This document shows positions 35,861 to 47,339 of a stretch of DNA of 64,000 bases, piece by piece. A program made the translations under genes and the position numbers. The notes below the pieces were generated by a model. It saw only the letters and a list, made by a program, of their open reading frames with translations, did not search any database and was not told the origin of the DNA. How positions within the stretch are numbered: position 1 is the stretch's first letter; every line of letters begins with the position of its first letter. The DNA is from Diphasiastrum complanatum (taxonomy: Eukaryota; Streptophyta; Lycopodiopsida; Lycopodiales; Lycopodiaceae), in contig CM055095.1 of the NCBI GenBank assembly GCA_029204225.1, positions 9,576,243-9,640,242 on the forward strand, read 5' to 3'.

Positions 35861-36296
35861 ATGAAAAGTAATGGAAATAGATAACACATTAAGTTATCAA
35901 CTAAATATCAAATGAATCAAAATAAATGTGAATTTACCTTTACTATTGTATCTCGATTGTTTTGCAATCTTTGCTTTTCCTTTTGCATGCACTTGATCTT
36001 TGAATCCTTTGCAATGAAAGCTCATTTTTCAGTTTTCATATCCAAACCTACATCACAAACAAAAAAGATCTTAAAACTTATGATCACAAAACACATACTA
36101 TTAACATCCATCAATGAACTAAAAATCCTAAACACTATCAATCTTCTCACTCACATTCATCCTCATCTCATTCTCACTCTCATCTATACTCTCTTTTTCT
36201 CTCTCTCACACAACACAAAAATAGAAAGTCACCTCTAGTTTCAGAGCGGACCACATTTTGGTTTGCGCCAAATGTCTTTTTTTTGGACAAAAAATT

Positions 36297-36752
36297 TTGC
36301 ATGGATTATCCACGTGTGGATAATCCACGCAAAATCCAGAAACCTATCCACGTGGATACCGCGTGGATATAAAAATAAAATTATCCATGCAGTATCACGG
36401 CCTCAACTCTCTAGATTTTGTGTGGATAAAGCAAATTTCGTGTGGATAATCGTAGATAATTATCCACACAATATCCACGTGAAAGTCGAGCCTTTTTAAT
36501 TTCATTTTTACTATGGCGTGGATAATCCACGCGAAATTAGAATTCCTATTTCCAGCTCCAGGTGTCGGAGGTTTGCCCGGCTGCCGGTAGTCGGACTTGG
36601 CATGGATAATCCACGCGTGGATAATCCACGCATTTTGAATTTCATGACATCCGGCCAATCTGCTGCCGAAAATGACATTTGCGTGGAACATCCACGCGCT
36701 TGTATCATCGCGTATATCCGCGCCAATCCATGGCTATATCCACGCGATTTTT
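36297..36752. repeat. palindrome cluster, right end of the CACTA-like region
   Basis: About ten full or half copies of the GCGTGGATAATCCACGC family lie here, e.g. near 36299, 36315, 36361, 36418, 36439, 36462, 36515, 36601, 36617 and 36681. GTGGATAATCCACG pairs are back to back at 36601-36632. A TGGATATATCCACG-like centre also occurs (36726-36746). The density mirrors the left cluster. Confidence 0.87.
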
Positions 36753-36899
36753 TTTTTGTCTGCACGTCCTCCTTTGTATTGTTCGTGGATATTTGCTATA
36801 TGTGTTCTTGTGATGGTTGAAAAAATCTTTATTGACTCCCTAACTATGTTGAACGTAATGTTGTTGAAGAAAGATTCTGCAATTTACATATTTGGAATA

Positions 36900-38396
36900 T
36901 TTTTACCTATTTGGAAAAGGAAAATTGTGCCTTAACTATTGATACCCCTACCCATACTGAACCTCCTATCTTACCTCACCCTTTTATCTTTACCGAAGAC
37001 CTTGATGAAGATAGTACCTCCCAACTAGAATCCTTCTCTCCGAAAATTTGTGAAGCCAACAATCAGTCTGCCTTTGAATTCTATCAAGCCAAGAGTTGCC
37101 AAGTACCTTTGGTACATGATCGTACTATTGAGTTTTAATCTGCCAAAACTAGTTGCCTACAAACTTTGGAGTCTTTCTTCCATAAAATTTTTGACACCCA
37201 TCTCTATTAACTTTGGATCGCTCTTACCCATCTTATTGATGCTCCTATCCTACTAGAGGAGATCCATTATTTTTTCAAAAAGGTTGAAACCTATCGAACT
37301 TCATTGGCAAAGTTTCAAGTCAGATTTGATAAGCTCAAACATACGGCATTGAGTGAGTTGGCCAAGGCAAAGACAATCATCAAAGTTTATGAAAAGGCAG
37401 CCGCTCAAGTCTTGGAGTCAAATCCTCAGATTCCAGTCTCTGTTATGCCTCAGTTCTTGCCTCATAAACAAGATCGGGGAGGATTGGATACATGTATGAA
37501 TAAAGGGGGAGATGCTAGTATGGGAGACATAGCACCAGATGCATAGGCCACGGAAGAAGGTCCATCTATTTCTAGGGCCAGGCCGTTATTTCAGAAGCCG
37601 ATCACCATCGAGGACCAGATCCAAGCTTTTCTACAGCAACATCCGCACGAGTCCTCGAGGAGTGGATGGGTGATAAAGTTTAAGACCTCTGAGATCAAGG
37701 ACGACAAAGAATTGGACAAGCTACCAGCATTGGGAGAGCGGAAGACAGTCTTTGAGAAAGCTCCAAATTCTATCGTGAGCTATGTCGCCATCCCTCGCCA
37801 ATTGTGGGTAAATTTGTATTATGTGCCAATGTCGAGATGTAGTAAATGGAAAGATTTGGGAAATCTAGTGGGACAAATCAGCATCCACACCCCAAACTAT
37901 CCCATAATCTACCAGAAGTATAACTTGAACATCTCAGTTGATTTCCATCTGGCCCTATAGTTTTATGTTGTGGAGTACAGAAATTCGTCAAATCCAACTG
38001 TTAGCCAATCTGTGCTCTTTACAAACAACTTGACAATGTTGGCATCCATATCACCAAGATGGGATGATTGCCTTCTAGCGTTGGCTTTCGATCCAAATGT
38101 TTCGTTGGAGTCTGACAAAGTCCACGATCAGTTGCCATTGGCCAGATTGTATTATCAAGCTACGATGCTGGGCGGAGCATGGGAGTCCATATTTACAACT
38201 TGGACAACCTCCAATTGGATTGTAGAGGCAAATAAGTGTTTTTTATCGCACAAAAAAGATTTCAACACCGAGCTCCTAGAATTCATGGAAAAGTTGCAAC
38301 ACCACTTGATAAAGGTGCGAAGAGAGGCCAACCAGAGCCCAAAATAAATATCTCGCGAGGTATCATGGGACCGCCACCAATTTTGGTGGGGGATAC
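36900..38396 (+). pseudogene. gypsy-element extra region (3' of pol), 3' part
   Basis: Starting near 37280 the frame (HYFFKKVETYRTSL, AKAKTIIKVYEKAAAQVLES, NPQIPVSVMPQF) matches the 61730-61930 part of the larger gypsy element; it then continues with FLQQHPHESS, TVFEKAPNSI, ISIHTPNYPIIYQKYNLNIS, DDCLLALAFDPN and WESIFTTWTTSNWIVEANKC, all with counterparts at 62100-62790. So this is the 3' end of a related element's post-pol region. Stops at 37137, 37544 and 37957 fit CAA/CAG changes. The part 36900-37250 is less clearly related. The purine-rich GGTGGGGGATA at 38385-38395 would be the polypurine tract just before the LTR. Confidence 0.75.
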
Positions 38397-38935
38397 TATT
38401 GGAGGGTTTGCGGATCTCAAGGCAATCCTAACCCTAGTTAATAAGTGAGAGGGATTTGGTACCCTGCATGTGTAAGTCCAACCCGATGATCACCTAGAAA
38501 TTTGATTAATTAGAAAGTCAATAAAAGGACTTTAGGCCTATTATGCGGGACTTTTATTGTCGTGGGGCCTAGAAGTCAAGTTATTGAATAAAGTAGGGGT
38601 TCCCACCAAAATTCATTTTCAAATTCGGTCCTCCAATTAATGAATGAGTTCCCTCTACTATTTGAATTCTTAGATTTAGATTAGCCAATAGGAATTGGGG
38701 CTCCCATCTCCTCAATTTCCTATATAAGTAGCAATTTCGAATCAATGTACATGTTCTCTCTTCATTTCAATACAAGCAGGTTGGCCCTCTTATGGAATGA
38801 ATGTGGAATGTCCTTGCTCTCTATCTCTTTTCCTCCATCTGTCATGCTTCCTTTGTGGTTGCTAATTGTTGGATGTGATTGTTATTGGATTTGCTAATTC
38901 TTATGTTTTTTGTGAGAGAGAAAGGAGAGCTAGGA
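38397..38935 (+). repeat. gypsy 3' LTR, truncated
   Basis: It begins TATTGGAGGGTTTGCGGAT and matches the LTRs at 49103, 52117 and 62892, including TAATAAGTGAGAGGGATTTGG and the TGTAAGTCCAACCCGATGAT block. A TATA-like CCTATATAAGTAG is near 38720. Similarity ends near 38935, where a copia-type LTR starts. Confidence 0.85.
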
Positions 38936-38942
38936 AGTATCA

Positions 38943-39903
38943 TGATGTCCGTCTTGGTCGGAACATCATGATGAATGACATACTGAGGAGACTGAGAAGT
39001 ATCGGTAGAAGACATGATGAAAGCAGGTAAGTACTGAGAATAAAGAACACAAGAGTGTATCAGAAGGCTAGAAGGAAGTTTTAGAAAGTTCTAGTTGCTG
39101 GAAAATTTGGCAAGAGCTTCGCTAGCACAAGTGAGAAATGAAATCGAAGTCAACCCTTTTATGGGTGAATTTGGAGGGTCCATTAGACAAAGTACTAGTT
39201 TGGTTGTTCAATTATGGACAAAAATTTGCAGGCATACTCAGTACTGTGAAAATAGTTTCCAAAAGTCTCAACGAAGGTTTTTGAACATCTGAACTGATCC
39301 GCTGAAGGTTCTGAAAATCTAGCGAAGGTTCATCATTCGCCTAAGAACATACTTCGCCTAGGTACTACTGGTGTCCATGACCAGTACATAGGATACAGTA
39401 TACTCCTAGTCTTGGATACACGGTACTCCAGTGAAACAAGCTGTTAGTTATGCCACGTCATACTGGACGTGACTCGAAAGTAACTAATATCCTTGTGAGG
39501 CCCAGAACACACTAAATGGAGTTTAGACAAGGTATAAGACAATGTATGCATGTGTAGAGTTATCAATAGCAATTCTATGAATAGTTGGTCCATGCATAGG
39601 ACTCTATTCTAGGTGAATCTATGTATAGGGAACATAGGGCTATGCATGGCTATGTGCCCATGATGCTTTTGGCTCTATATAAGAGGTCCAAACTCGCCCT
39701 ACTCCTCATCATGGTTCTTGATTCATTGCCAGGCTCTCACTCTACATTCATGCTTCTTGTTCCTTGGCTTGGGGGTGAGGCTTCTAGAGATTGATTGGAT
39801 GCTTCTACTTGGTTGGGTGGTTTCTCCACAGTGTGTTATCCTTTTGTGTTTAGGATTTATAAGCAGGATCTAAGGAGCTTCCCTTATAGTGGTATCAGAG
39901 CAA
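38943..39903 (+). mobile_element. copia-type LTR with primer-binding site (remnant)
   Basis: A TGGTATCAGAGC initiator-tRNA-Met primer site occurs at 39892-39903, preceded by CTTCCCTTATAG, a plausible LTR end. The LTR would begin at TGATGTCCG (about 38944). Upstream of the primer site, a CTCTATATAAGAGG (about 39672) can act as TATA box. A CGAAGGTT word recurs here (39272-39335). After the primer site only ~450 bp of possible leader remains with no recognised gag, so the element is incomplete. Confidence 0.65.
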
Positions 39904-40200
39904 GGCTTACAAGCTTGGAGAGATGGTGCTTTTCATTGGAGCTTGGTGGTATTCAACTAGTATTCTTATCCAAGGAGAGGAGCAAGGTTGCAAGTTGGTG
40001 GATCTTCCCAAATTCAATTTGCATGTTCCATATCTCTCTCAAATTCATTGTGGTTTATGGAGAATTGTGCTAGGAAATCAATTTTGGTGTCTTTTTTAAA
40101 GTTTTAGCATGTGTAGCTCAAAACTAGTGAAGGATTTGAAATTTGTTGCCCTCCAGTTAACAAAGGGGGTGGTCCATTGCCCACCATCAACTCAATTACC

Positions 40201-40315
40201 AAGGTTTAACAAATGGGTGGCAATTGAAAGGGCTAGGCTAGTCACAAGGGACAAATGGGTGGCAAGGTTTAACAAATGGGTGGCAATTGAAAGGGCTATG
40301 CTAGTCACAAGGGAC
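40201..40315. repeat. 63-bp tandem duplication
   Basis: AAGGTTTAACAAATGGGTGG at 40201 recurs at 40264, and GTCACAAGGGAC at 40241 and 40304. The two units differ by one base over the shared part. It lies in the short plus frame 40109-40372, which has no recognised domain. Confidence 0.85.
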
Positions 40316-40319
40316 TTAG

Positions 40320-41176
40320 CATTAAACCATCCTAAGCCTCCAAATTTGAGGATGCAAATTTTGAATGGATAACTTTGTACATTTACATATTCTTCAAATG
40401 GTGAGATATGTTGAAGTGATTAGATCAACAATGCCACAAAAGGGTACCTCAACACATGACATAATTAAATTTGAGATCTAATTTATGAATGTCCTTTACA
40501 CTCGGAAGCATATCTTCTTCATGTGATCATTGCTTTGTAAGAGTCTCCGTGGTAAGAGTTCATGCAGTCCTTTGTCAAATAGATAAACTCAGTTTTGTCA
40601 AATAGATAAACTCATGAATAGGTAAATCCAAGTTTTTCTTTATTGTCTCTTCTTGAAAAAACACCACTTTGATTGATATGAAAAATACCCACTTATTGTT
40701 TCATTGACAACCTACCTACATTACATCTAGAAGTTCTTGTAAGCTGACTGGAATAAGAATCAGCTTATTTTGTATTCTAGTATGTATGAAGCTCAAGACT
40801 AATAGTATCGGAGAATAGCAGCTCCAGAGCAGTCAAAACCCACCTTGAGGGTATGGGTTTTGGTTTAATTGTACAAATCATAATCAACAATAATCATGTT
40901 CAAGTACAAGTAAAATTAAACAGAATGCCTTTAAACTTTGCTCACACATTTGCCTCTTGAAGATGTCACTTGCTGAAAATTGCTGTTCAACGTAAGAGCA
41001 GCAGTCAAGATGCCTCTATAGCTGAAAGCAAGAAAGAATTAGCTTGTAAAGGTTGCTGTTTTGATGGAAGACGAAGGGCTGAGAGTCACTGCTTTGGCTG
41101 CAGCTGAGAGCACAATAGAGCTTTAGCAGGTATTTTGCAGCGCAGCAGCCAATTTCTTGTACTATCATGAGCTTCA
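40320..41176. other. no gene seen (3' flank of laccase)
   Basis: Non-coding sequence. Its right end should hold the 3' untranslated region and poly(A) site of the minus-strand laccase. Nothing else recognised. Confidence 0.45.
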
Positions 41177-43821
41177 TCAGCATTTAGGAAGATCCTTTGG
41201 AGGATGAGGGAGAGTCTGTTTTTTCCCCTTGCCATTTGTGACGAGAAATGCCATTTCCATCCCCCAAGATGTGTGAGTTTCTAAGTGGCAGTGCATAAAC
41301 CAGACCCCTGAAAGAAATCATATTACAACCTAAGAGATCAGATTTGTGGTTCAATGCATTTAAGATCATCGCAGATATCATCATACATAAAAACATATCA
41401 TCAGGTCAATCTGCCCATAAACAAAAACGAGAAATCTGCTGGTAAAGCAGCAAAAGCAGAATAAGAAAGTTGTAAGTACAGTTGTTGAGAATGAGAGAAT
41501 TGGGATGAGACCGACCTGGGTTATCGGCTGTCCACCTAATAGCCACCCATCCAGCTCTGGGAAATGCGACTGTGTTTCGAAACGGCGGATCGATGAGGTT
41601 AAAATTGGCAGGATCTGTGGAGGGATTAAAGTTTCCGACTCCTTGTCCGACCACGAAGAAGCTATAGCCATGAAGATGGATGGGGTGGCTGTCCAGGTTC
41701 AAAATGCTAGTATCCTGCAGCACGAGCTGGACGTTTGATCCAAAGGGGATGACGTTCACCTTAGTGCCTACTTCAGGCTGAGGGTTTATCATGGGTCCAG
41801 TGTAATTGAATGGATGAGGGGGCATGTCTGGAAAATCACGTGAGAACACGCCATTGATGTTGAAAAAGTAGGCTTGCAAGATGGAGATAGATGGAAAGAT
41901 GAAGCTAATATTGTTCATGGAAGATGCGAACTTGGTTACATTACCCGGACCAGAGCAAAGCTGCCCAGGGGGGCAAGCTTTGAGATTGAAGCTGACTGTG
42001 AAAAGAAGATCCCTGTCTATTGTCTGCGGCACATGGACTGGATACTGCTTTGAATTCAAGCTTCTGATGCTCTGAAAGAAATTCTCTCCATAAACTGTGT
42101 CGTTGTTTGCAGGAAGAGCCGGAAAAACTGGAGGCTGGGAGAGCTCAGCTTCGGTGCTGGTTTCATACTCGATGATAGCTGTGGTGGGAATGGGGACGAA
42201 GGGAACAGGAGCTGAGACATAGGGCTTGGCTGCCATGAAGTAGCGGCCATGATCTTGGGTGGCTGTGACCAGAACGTCCGCTGTCTGGCCTGGTGACAGG
42301 ACTAGAGTAGGTACTGTCAGTGGCTTGGTGTACTCGCCATCAACCTCCACAATTGTGAGAGAATGGTTAGCAATTCCAAAAAATAGGTCTTGATTCAGTG
42401 CTGCATTCACCATGCGAAGAATGTATGTCTTGCCGGCCTTGAATTTGAGCTTATACACATCTGCCCATCACAAAGATCGACCAATCAGAATCAAATCAAA
42501 AGAAACGATCAGATCAAACTACAGATCAAAGGTCAAAAAAGAAAATGAAGCTGAAGGCGTGGTCACTGTAGAATAACCAAGTAATCAAGAGTCGAGGATA
42601 TATCATATTAGCTTGTGCATTCCGAAAAGGAGGATTTTTGTTTGATGTGTAGCTGCCCTTTTACCTGCTGTGGAGCAATTGTAGAAGGGTCCTGGCTGTC
42701 CGTTGATTGTGAATGCATTAGAAATTATTGGAATTCCACCAGTCCTCAAAGCATCCATCTCAATCTGCTCAACATCGCCATTCCACCATTCCCCTAATGA
42801 TGCAACCCATCAAATGTAGAGTCAGTACTACATCACTGTTCCAGAAACTTGCATTTGAGAAAACTTTGAGTATAAAAGTTAGCTCACCTAAGAGAACTGG
42901 GAACTCGCCGTCAGGCTTCGGAAATGGCAGAGGTAAGCCTCTGCGAGGATGGATAATTATGGCACCATAGAGCGTTGCCCTTAACCAAGAGATGTGTGCA
43001 TGCCAAAAAAGAGTGCCTCTGTGGCTAACGACTCTGAAATCATAGGTGAAGCTCTGTCCTGTTTGGATGGGGCACTGGGTGATGTAGGCAGGTCCATCCG
43101 ACCATCCCGTGAGCAATTGGCGAATTCCATGCCTGTGCAAACAGCCATAATAATTGATCTTCTAAGTTGAATCTTGTCACTATAGCGTGAAAGGCCATAT
43201 TTTCAAAGGGCTGACAACAAAGAATAAAGCTACGATGCTTCAAAAGTTCCTTTATTACAATCTTCAAGATATTTTTTGAGCGATCTTATGTCATGTTCAA
43301 AGGTATGGTAGGATCAAATTGCATGCCAATTCAATCTCAGATTATACTGATTTTGCCATAAAGCAATTTGTTGCTGCGTTTTATTCAACCCATTCTGTGA
43401 GGAGACCTTTATATTGTCTTATGATTGAACATACATCTATCTGAGAGGGGTGAATTGCTTAAAATCTACAAATTGAATATACGGCAAGTTGTATCTTTTC
43501 TTGAGCTCATCAATAGTATATATATCTTGTTTGAAAGGTGGAACTGATCACTTGATTGAACGTTTAATTGCAGAATGGGAGTAGGGAGATGAGTTTTTAC
43601 CAGTGAATGGTGACATTGGCCTGCACATGGTTGGTAACTTTCACTATCACACGATCTCCTTCTTCTGCATACACGGTGGGGCCAGGGAACTCGCCATTCA
43701 CTGACACCAAAGCTTTTGAATGGCAGATTCTGGACACGTTTGCGTATTCTATCTGTCAATCCATCCAAAGCACCACGCACAATAAGATCAAAATCAATCA
43801 ATCAAAATCAAAAAATCTCTC

Positions 43822-43887
<66 letters not shown>

Positions 43888-43888
43888 A

Positions 43889-43925
<37 letters not shown>

Positions 43926-44328
43926 GGGCATCCAGTGTGGGAAGTACAAGCTTTGTCAAACACATGCATTTTTAGAAGCCTGCACTTCTCGGATGTTCCA
44001 GTTAAGTTAAATCTCGGATGTTATGCACATCCAGATCTGGATGCACTTCTCGGATGTTCCAGTTAAGTTAAATCCCGGATGCTATGCACATCGAGATTTG
44101 GATCTGGTCGATGACATCTTAAAAGTTGAGACAAAATATGATGCATATGCCATATTCCTCTCTCTCTCGCACACATACACGCACAACCCAAAAAAGCAAT
44201 ACTTCACCTACCTTGAAATCATAATGTCGGACTTTGTGTGCAGTAACTGCATTTTGATTGAAGATCATCCCACACGAAAGCATGAAAACAACCCAAAACA
44301 CAGTAGCTGTTTGGAGTTGATCCATCAT
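41177..44328 (-). CDS. laccase (multicopper oxidase), 6 exons, 572 aa
   Basis: Exons: 44328-44212, 43752-43601, 43132-42888, 42793-42665, 42460-41516 and 41307-41177. All introns are GT-AG, phases agree, and the total (1719 bases) ends in TGA with no internal stop. Plant laccases are secreted, glycosylated blue copper enzymes that oxidise monolignols and other phenols with O2. Seen: a signal peptide (residues 1-30, hydrophobic [13 protein letters not shown]), IHWHGIRQ (about 88-95), [19 protein letters not shown] (about 473-479) and [13 protein letters not shown] (535-547). These supply the ten His and one Cys for the type 1 and trinuclear copper sites. The type 1 axial position is Met546 where most plant laccases have Leu. 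Length and exon pattern are typical (560-590 aa). ATG 44328 was chosen; ATG 44355 is in frame and would add nine residues, and ATG 44325 is also possible. Confidence 0.96.
43826..43922. repeat. (CT)n and (CA)n microsatellites in laccase intron 1
   Basis: A CT run occupies about 43826-43882, followed by CACTCACTCA and a CA run to 43922. On the minus (sense) strand they read TG then AG repeats within intron 1. The splice sites lie outside them. Confidence 0.96.
43981..44102. repeat. 61-bp tandem duplication in laccase intron 1
   Basis: TGCACTTCTCGGATGTTCCA at 43981 repeats at 44042, and GTTAAGTTAAAT, CGGATG(T/C)TATGCACATC follow in both. The two units differ by a handful of bases. Confidence 0.9.
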
Positions 44329-44355
44329 TAGAATTTTCGATCCAGATAGCAACAA

Positions 44356-45400
44356 AATAAACTTAGAACGAGCTTTGAATACGGTGTTTGGATCTTACAG
44401 TGCCTACTGCTCAGCTTCCACCACGCGAAATGCCTAAAGCTTGTCTACCCACTCTTTCCCACCGAAAGCACCTCCATTTATGCATGCAGTAGATTGAATA
44501 AGGTAGTAAAGAAAGATGTGATGTACGGACTACAACATATCCATCCTTATCCCTTTGGGATCGAGTGCAAAATAGTCAGGACAGAATATTCAGAATTATT
44601 TTTCTGTTGCATCACCAACTAAAAGTTTATACAAGTATAGAAATATGCACGTCGCTCAACTATATATCGAAGAAATATGTATAATTCAACTAATACACGC
44701 AGCACGTTTGGCTTGATGGTCAACTCATTTACAAAGTCCATCCCCATTTCTACTATCAAGTCAAGCATACGCAAGTTTACTGGGTCAAGGCTTAACGCCG
44801 TGCCTCCAGCTGCGGAGGCCAGCCTATGCACAACAAAATATGAACAGTCCGACATTGCAATCAATATTGTACTCTCTCAAACAGCAACACTTCTAGAAGC
44901 AATCCTTCATGAATAACTTTTGGGAGCAGCCATGGGGAAGGGAAGAAGGAAGCTTCGGATCTAGAATGTGAATGCTTTCTGCGTCTAGTCAAGTGGAGTC
45001 TGTGGAGAGAAGAGGTAAAGACTAAAGAGGTTGGCGAAAGCACGTAGTCTGATCATTGATGTTGCTGCATCCTCAGCTAGTCAAGAGTACTCAAGCGTTG
45101 AGAGAGTACTTTGACGTGATGTTGCTGCCTCTATATAAGTCAAGCGGATTGAACAAGCAATGAGGTGGACAGAAGCAGATTGATGGATGGAACCATGCTG
45201 GAGCCAGTGCATATATTCATTAAGGACATAGAATTGGTCTAATCAGGCAGCAAAACAATGACGACCATAGTCCATCAATGTAGATCTGCCGGTTTCCAAT
45301 CCCCCCACGAAACCCAACTAGCCCATCAACCAGACAACAAGCTGGGTCCCTCCCTGAGTCTGAAAGACTACCCCGTAGGAATGTTCTTCGCTTGTGGTGA
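44356..45400 (-). promoter_or_regulatory. upstream region of the laccase gene
   Basis: This ~1 kb precedes the laccase start. No coding frame of interest is present; the minus frames 44619-44864 and 44861-45043 match nothing I recognise. A TATA box could not be assigned confidently. A plant RY-like CATGCATGCA is at about 44481. Confidence 0.35.
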
Positions 45401-45456
45401 ATGATTCACAAAAGAGTGCTCACATTTTACAAAGTTGAGGAACTAATTTCACCCAA

Positions 45457-45614
45457 GAGGAAAGAAAGTTTAACACCTCGGTGTGACTTCACACTACTTT
45501 TTGTGAGAAATTTACCAAGAGCAAGTCATCATAAAGAGGAAAGAAAGTTTAATCATGCTCACTGTGAATTCACATTATTTTTTGGGAGAAATTTACCAAG
45601 AGCAAGTCATCATA
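45457..45614. repeat. ~79-bp tandem duplication
   Basis: GAGGAAAGAAAGTTTAA at 45457 recurs at 45535, and both copies end GAGAAATTTACCAAGAGCAA followed by GTCATCATAAA (45511-45534 and 45590-45614). The copies differ by a few substitutions. Confidence 0.88.
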
Positions 45615-45619
45615 AACTG

Positions 45620-46385
45620 GAAGTTTGTTCCATTGGACAACCTCGTTCCATTGGATGACAATTTCCATCAAAGAATCAACAGATTGCAAATTTGCTTGCA
45701 ACTTAGGGTGGTTTCAAACTAGTGGCAAGTCCCTTTGCTTTGCCATTTGACTTGTCGCCCATTTTTTAAATTTGGCATCTGAGTTGACAGACCACCTCCC
45801 TTTTCAAACTTGGCTTACAAGTGCCAAATGAACAGACACAATTTGATTGGCCAATTTGAATCTCTACCATCTGATTGGTTCATTTTTTCCCTTGGCAACT
45901 CAACATGGCCCAAATAATGGCCTTGAGTAGCTCCTACGTGACATGTGTTCCATGCCACCTTATCTACCACATGGTGGCAACTCAAGGCAAGTTTGAAAGA
46001 GGAAGAGACCCATTTTTCCTCCCTTTGATCAGTGGGAGGACTCCATTTGAATCAATGGGTTGACTATGAAAGATTTACAACAATTTTGTTTGACGAAGAT
46101 GGGCCCTAATTATTTACATGGAACTCTGAGATTGCTACAGAACGTAGCATGAGGAGCCTCATTGATAAGCAACCCCCATGTGCTACAAATGGCAAACATC
46201 GCCTTGTAGGTTGGGATATTATCTAACCATACTTTGCCATGACTAGGATATTATCTAACATACTTCAACTGGAGTTTGTGATTTCTCATTGGTATGCATT
46301 TGGTGCCACATCTCATGATGACATTAGCCCATGGCTATAAATGACTCAATGGATGCTACATACATGGTGATCTTCCGAGAGAAAG
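45620..46385. other. no gene seen
   Basis: Non-coding sequence. Short frames here have no recognisable domain. A repeated TTGGGATATTATCTAAC / TAGGATATTATCTAAC pair lies near 46212 and 46243. Confidence 0.45.
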
Positions 46386-46388
46386 GGA

Positions 46389-46467
46389 GGGGGGGGGGGG
46401 GGGGGGGGGGGGTCGGTTCAATGCAACATGTACTTAATCATATGCTAGGCCATGGGAGCAACAAGGT

Positions 46468-46559
<92 letters not shown>
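46389..46559. repeat. poly(G)24 tract and (CT)45 microsatellite
   Basis: A run of 24 G (46389-46412) is followed 57 bases later by an uninterrupted CT run (about 46470-46559). Long G runs are rare in plants and can form G-quadruplexes or be assembly/sequencing artefacts. Confidence 0.95.
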
Positions 46560-46564
<5 letters not shown>

Positions 46565-46944
46565 CTAATTGTATGTAGACTATTTTCGACTTTTACATCT
46601 CTTTTACATGAATTCAATCATTTGAAATTGTATGCAATAAATTGTTGACCATAGAAATAAAATTCTGTATAGCTAGGATTAAAATGTTCCATGTGTCAAA
46701 AGGTGAGCAATTTGTAATTTTTAGAAAATTTAGCAAGTAGTTTGCTTAGGTTGAGGCTGTTTTGTCTTGCAACATTGTTGATCATCTATTCTTATCATGG
46801 CTCTTAATCTCATCCGCTCATGACAAGATAGTTGATTTATATGTGGCTTGTTGTATCCAAGGTTTGTTTTGGATATGGAATGACTGCTATCATTGTCAGT
46901 AGAACTAGATGATGATTTGTAGTCCTACAAACATGAAAAAAAAT

Positions 46945-47295
46945 AAGACATCGAATAACATATCCAAATTGAAGCTTAAATAAGATATGAAAATTGAACA
47001 CTATTTCTAAATTTACCTAAACACTAAACATCATATCCAAATTGAAGCTTAAATAAGACATTCGAATCAAACATCATATTCAAATTGAAACTTAAATAAG
47101 ACATGAAAATTGAATATTATTTCTAAAACCTAAACATCAAACATCATATTCGAATTAAAACTTAAATAAGACATCAAAATCTAACATCATATTCAAATTG
47201 AAACTTAAATAAGACATGAAATTGAACATTATATCTAAAGCCTAAACATTGAACATCATATTCAAATTGAAACTTAAATAAGACATCCAAATCGA
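46945..47295. repeat. minisatellite with CATCATATTCAAATTGAAAC units
   Basis: The unit (A)CATCATAT(C/T)CAAATTGAA(A/G)C followed by TTAAATAAGACAT is present about six times, with a longer ~120-bp period in which every second unit is followed by ATTTCTAAA..CCTAAACA. Unit starts lie near 46955, 47030, 47080, 47142, 47186 and 47252. Confidence 0.88.
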
Positions 47296-47339
47296 CCTTA
47301 AATCAATAGATGTACTTTTGGTAATTACAATGTACATGG

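Noticed and set aside
36263-36820. Frames with WIIHAWIIHA words
   Set aside because: Again translations of the palindrome cluster; both strands give similar words because the motif is palindromic.
42615-42970. Plus-strand frames over the laccase
   Set aside because: Antisense shadows of exons 3 and 4, which have a complete minus-strand model.
43607-44066. Plus frames with Leu-Ser and Thr-His repeats
   Set aside because: Microsatellite translation across laccase exon 2 and intron 1 on the antisense strand.
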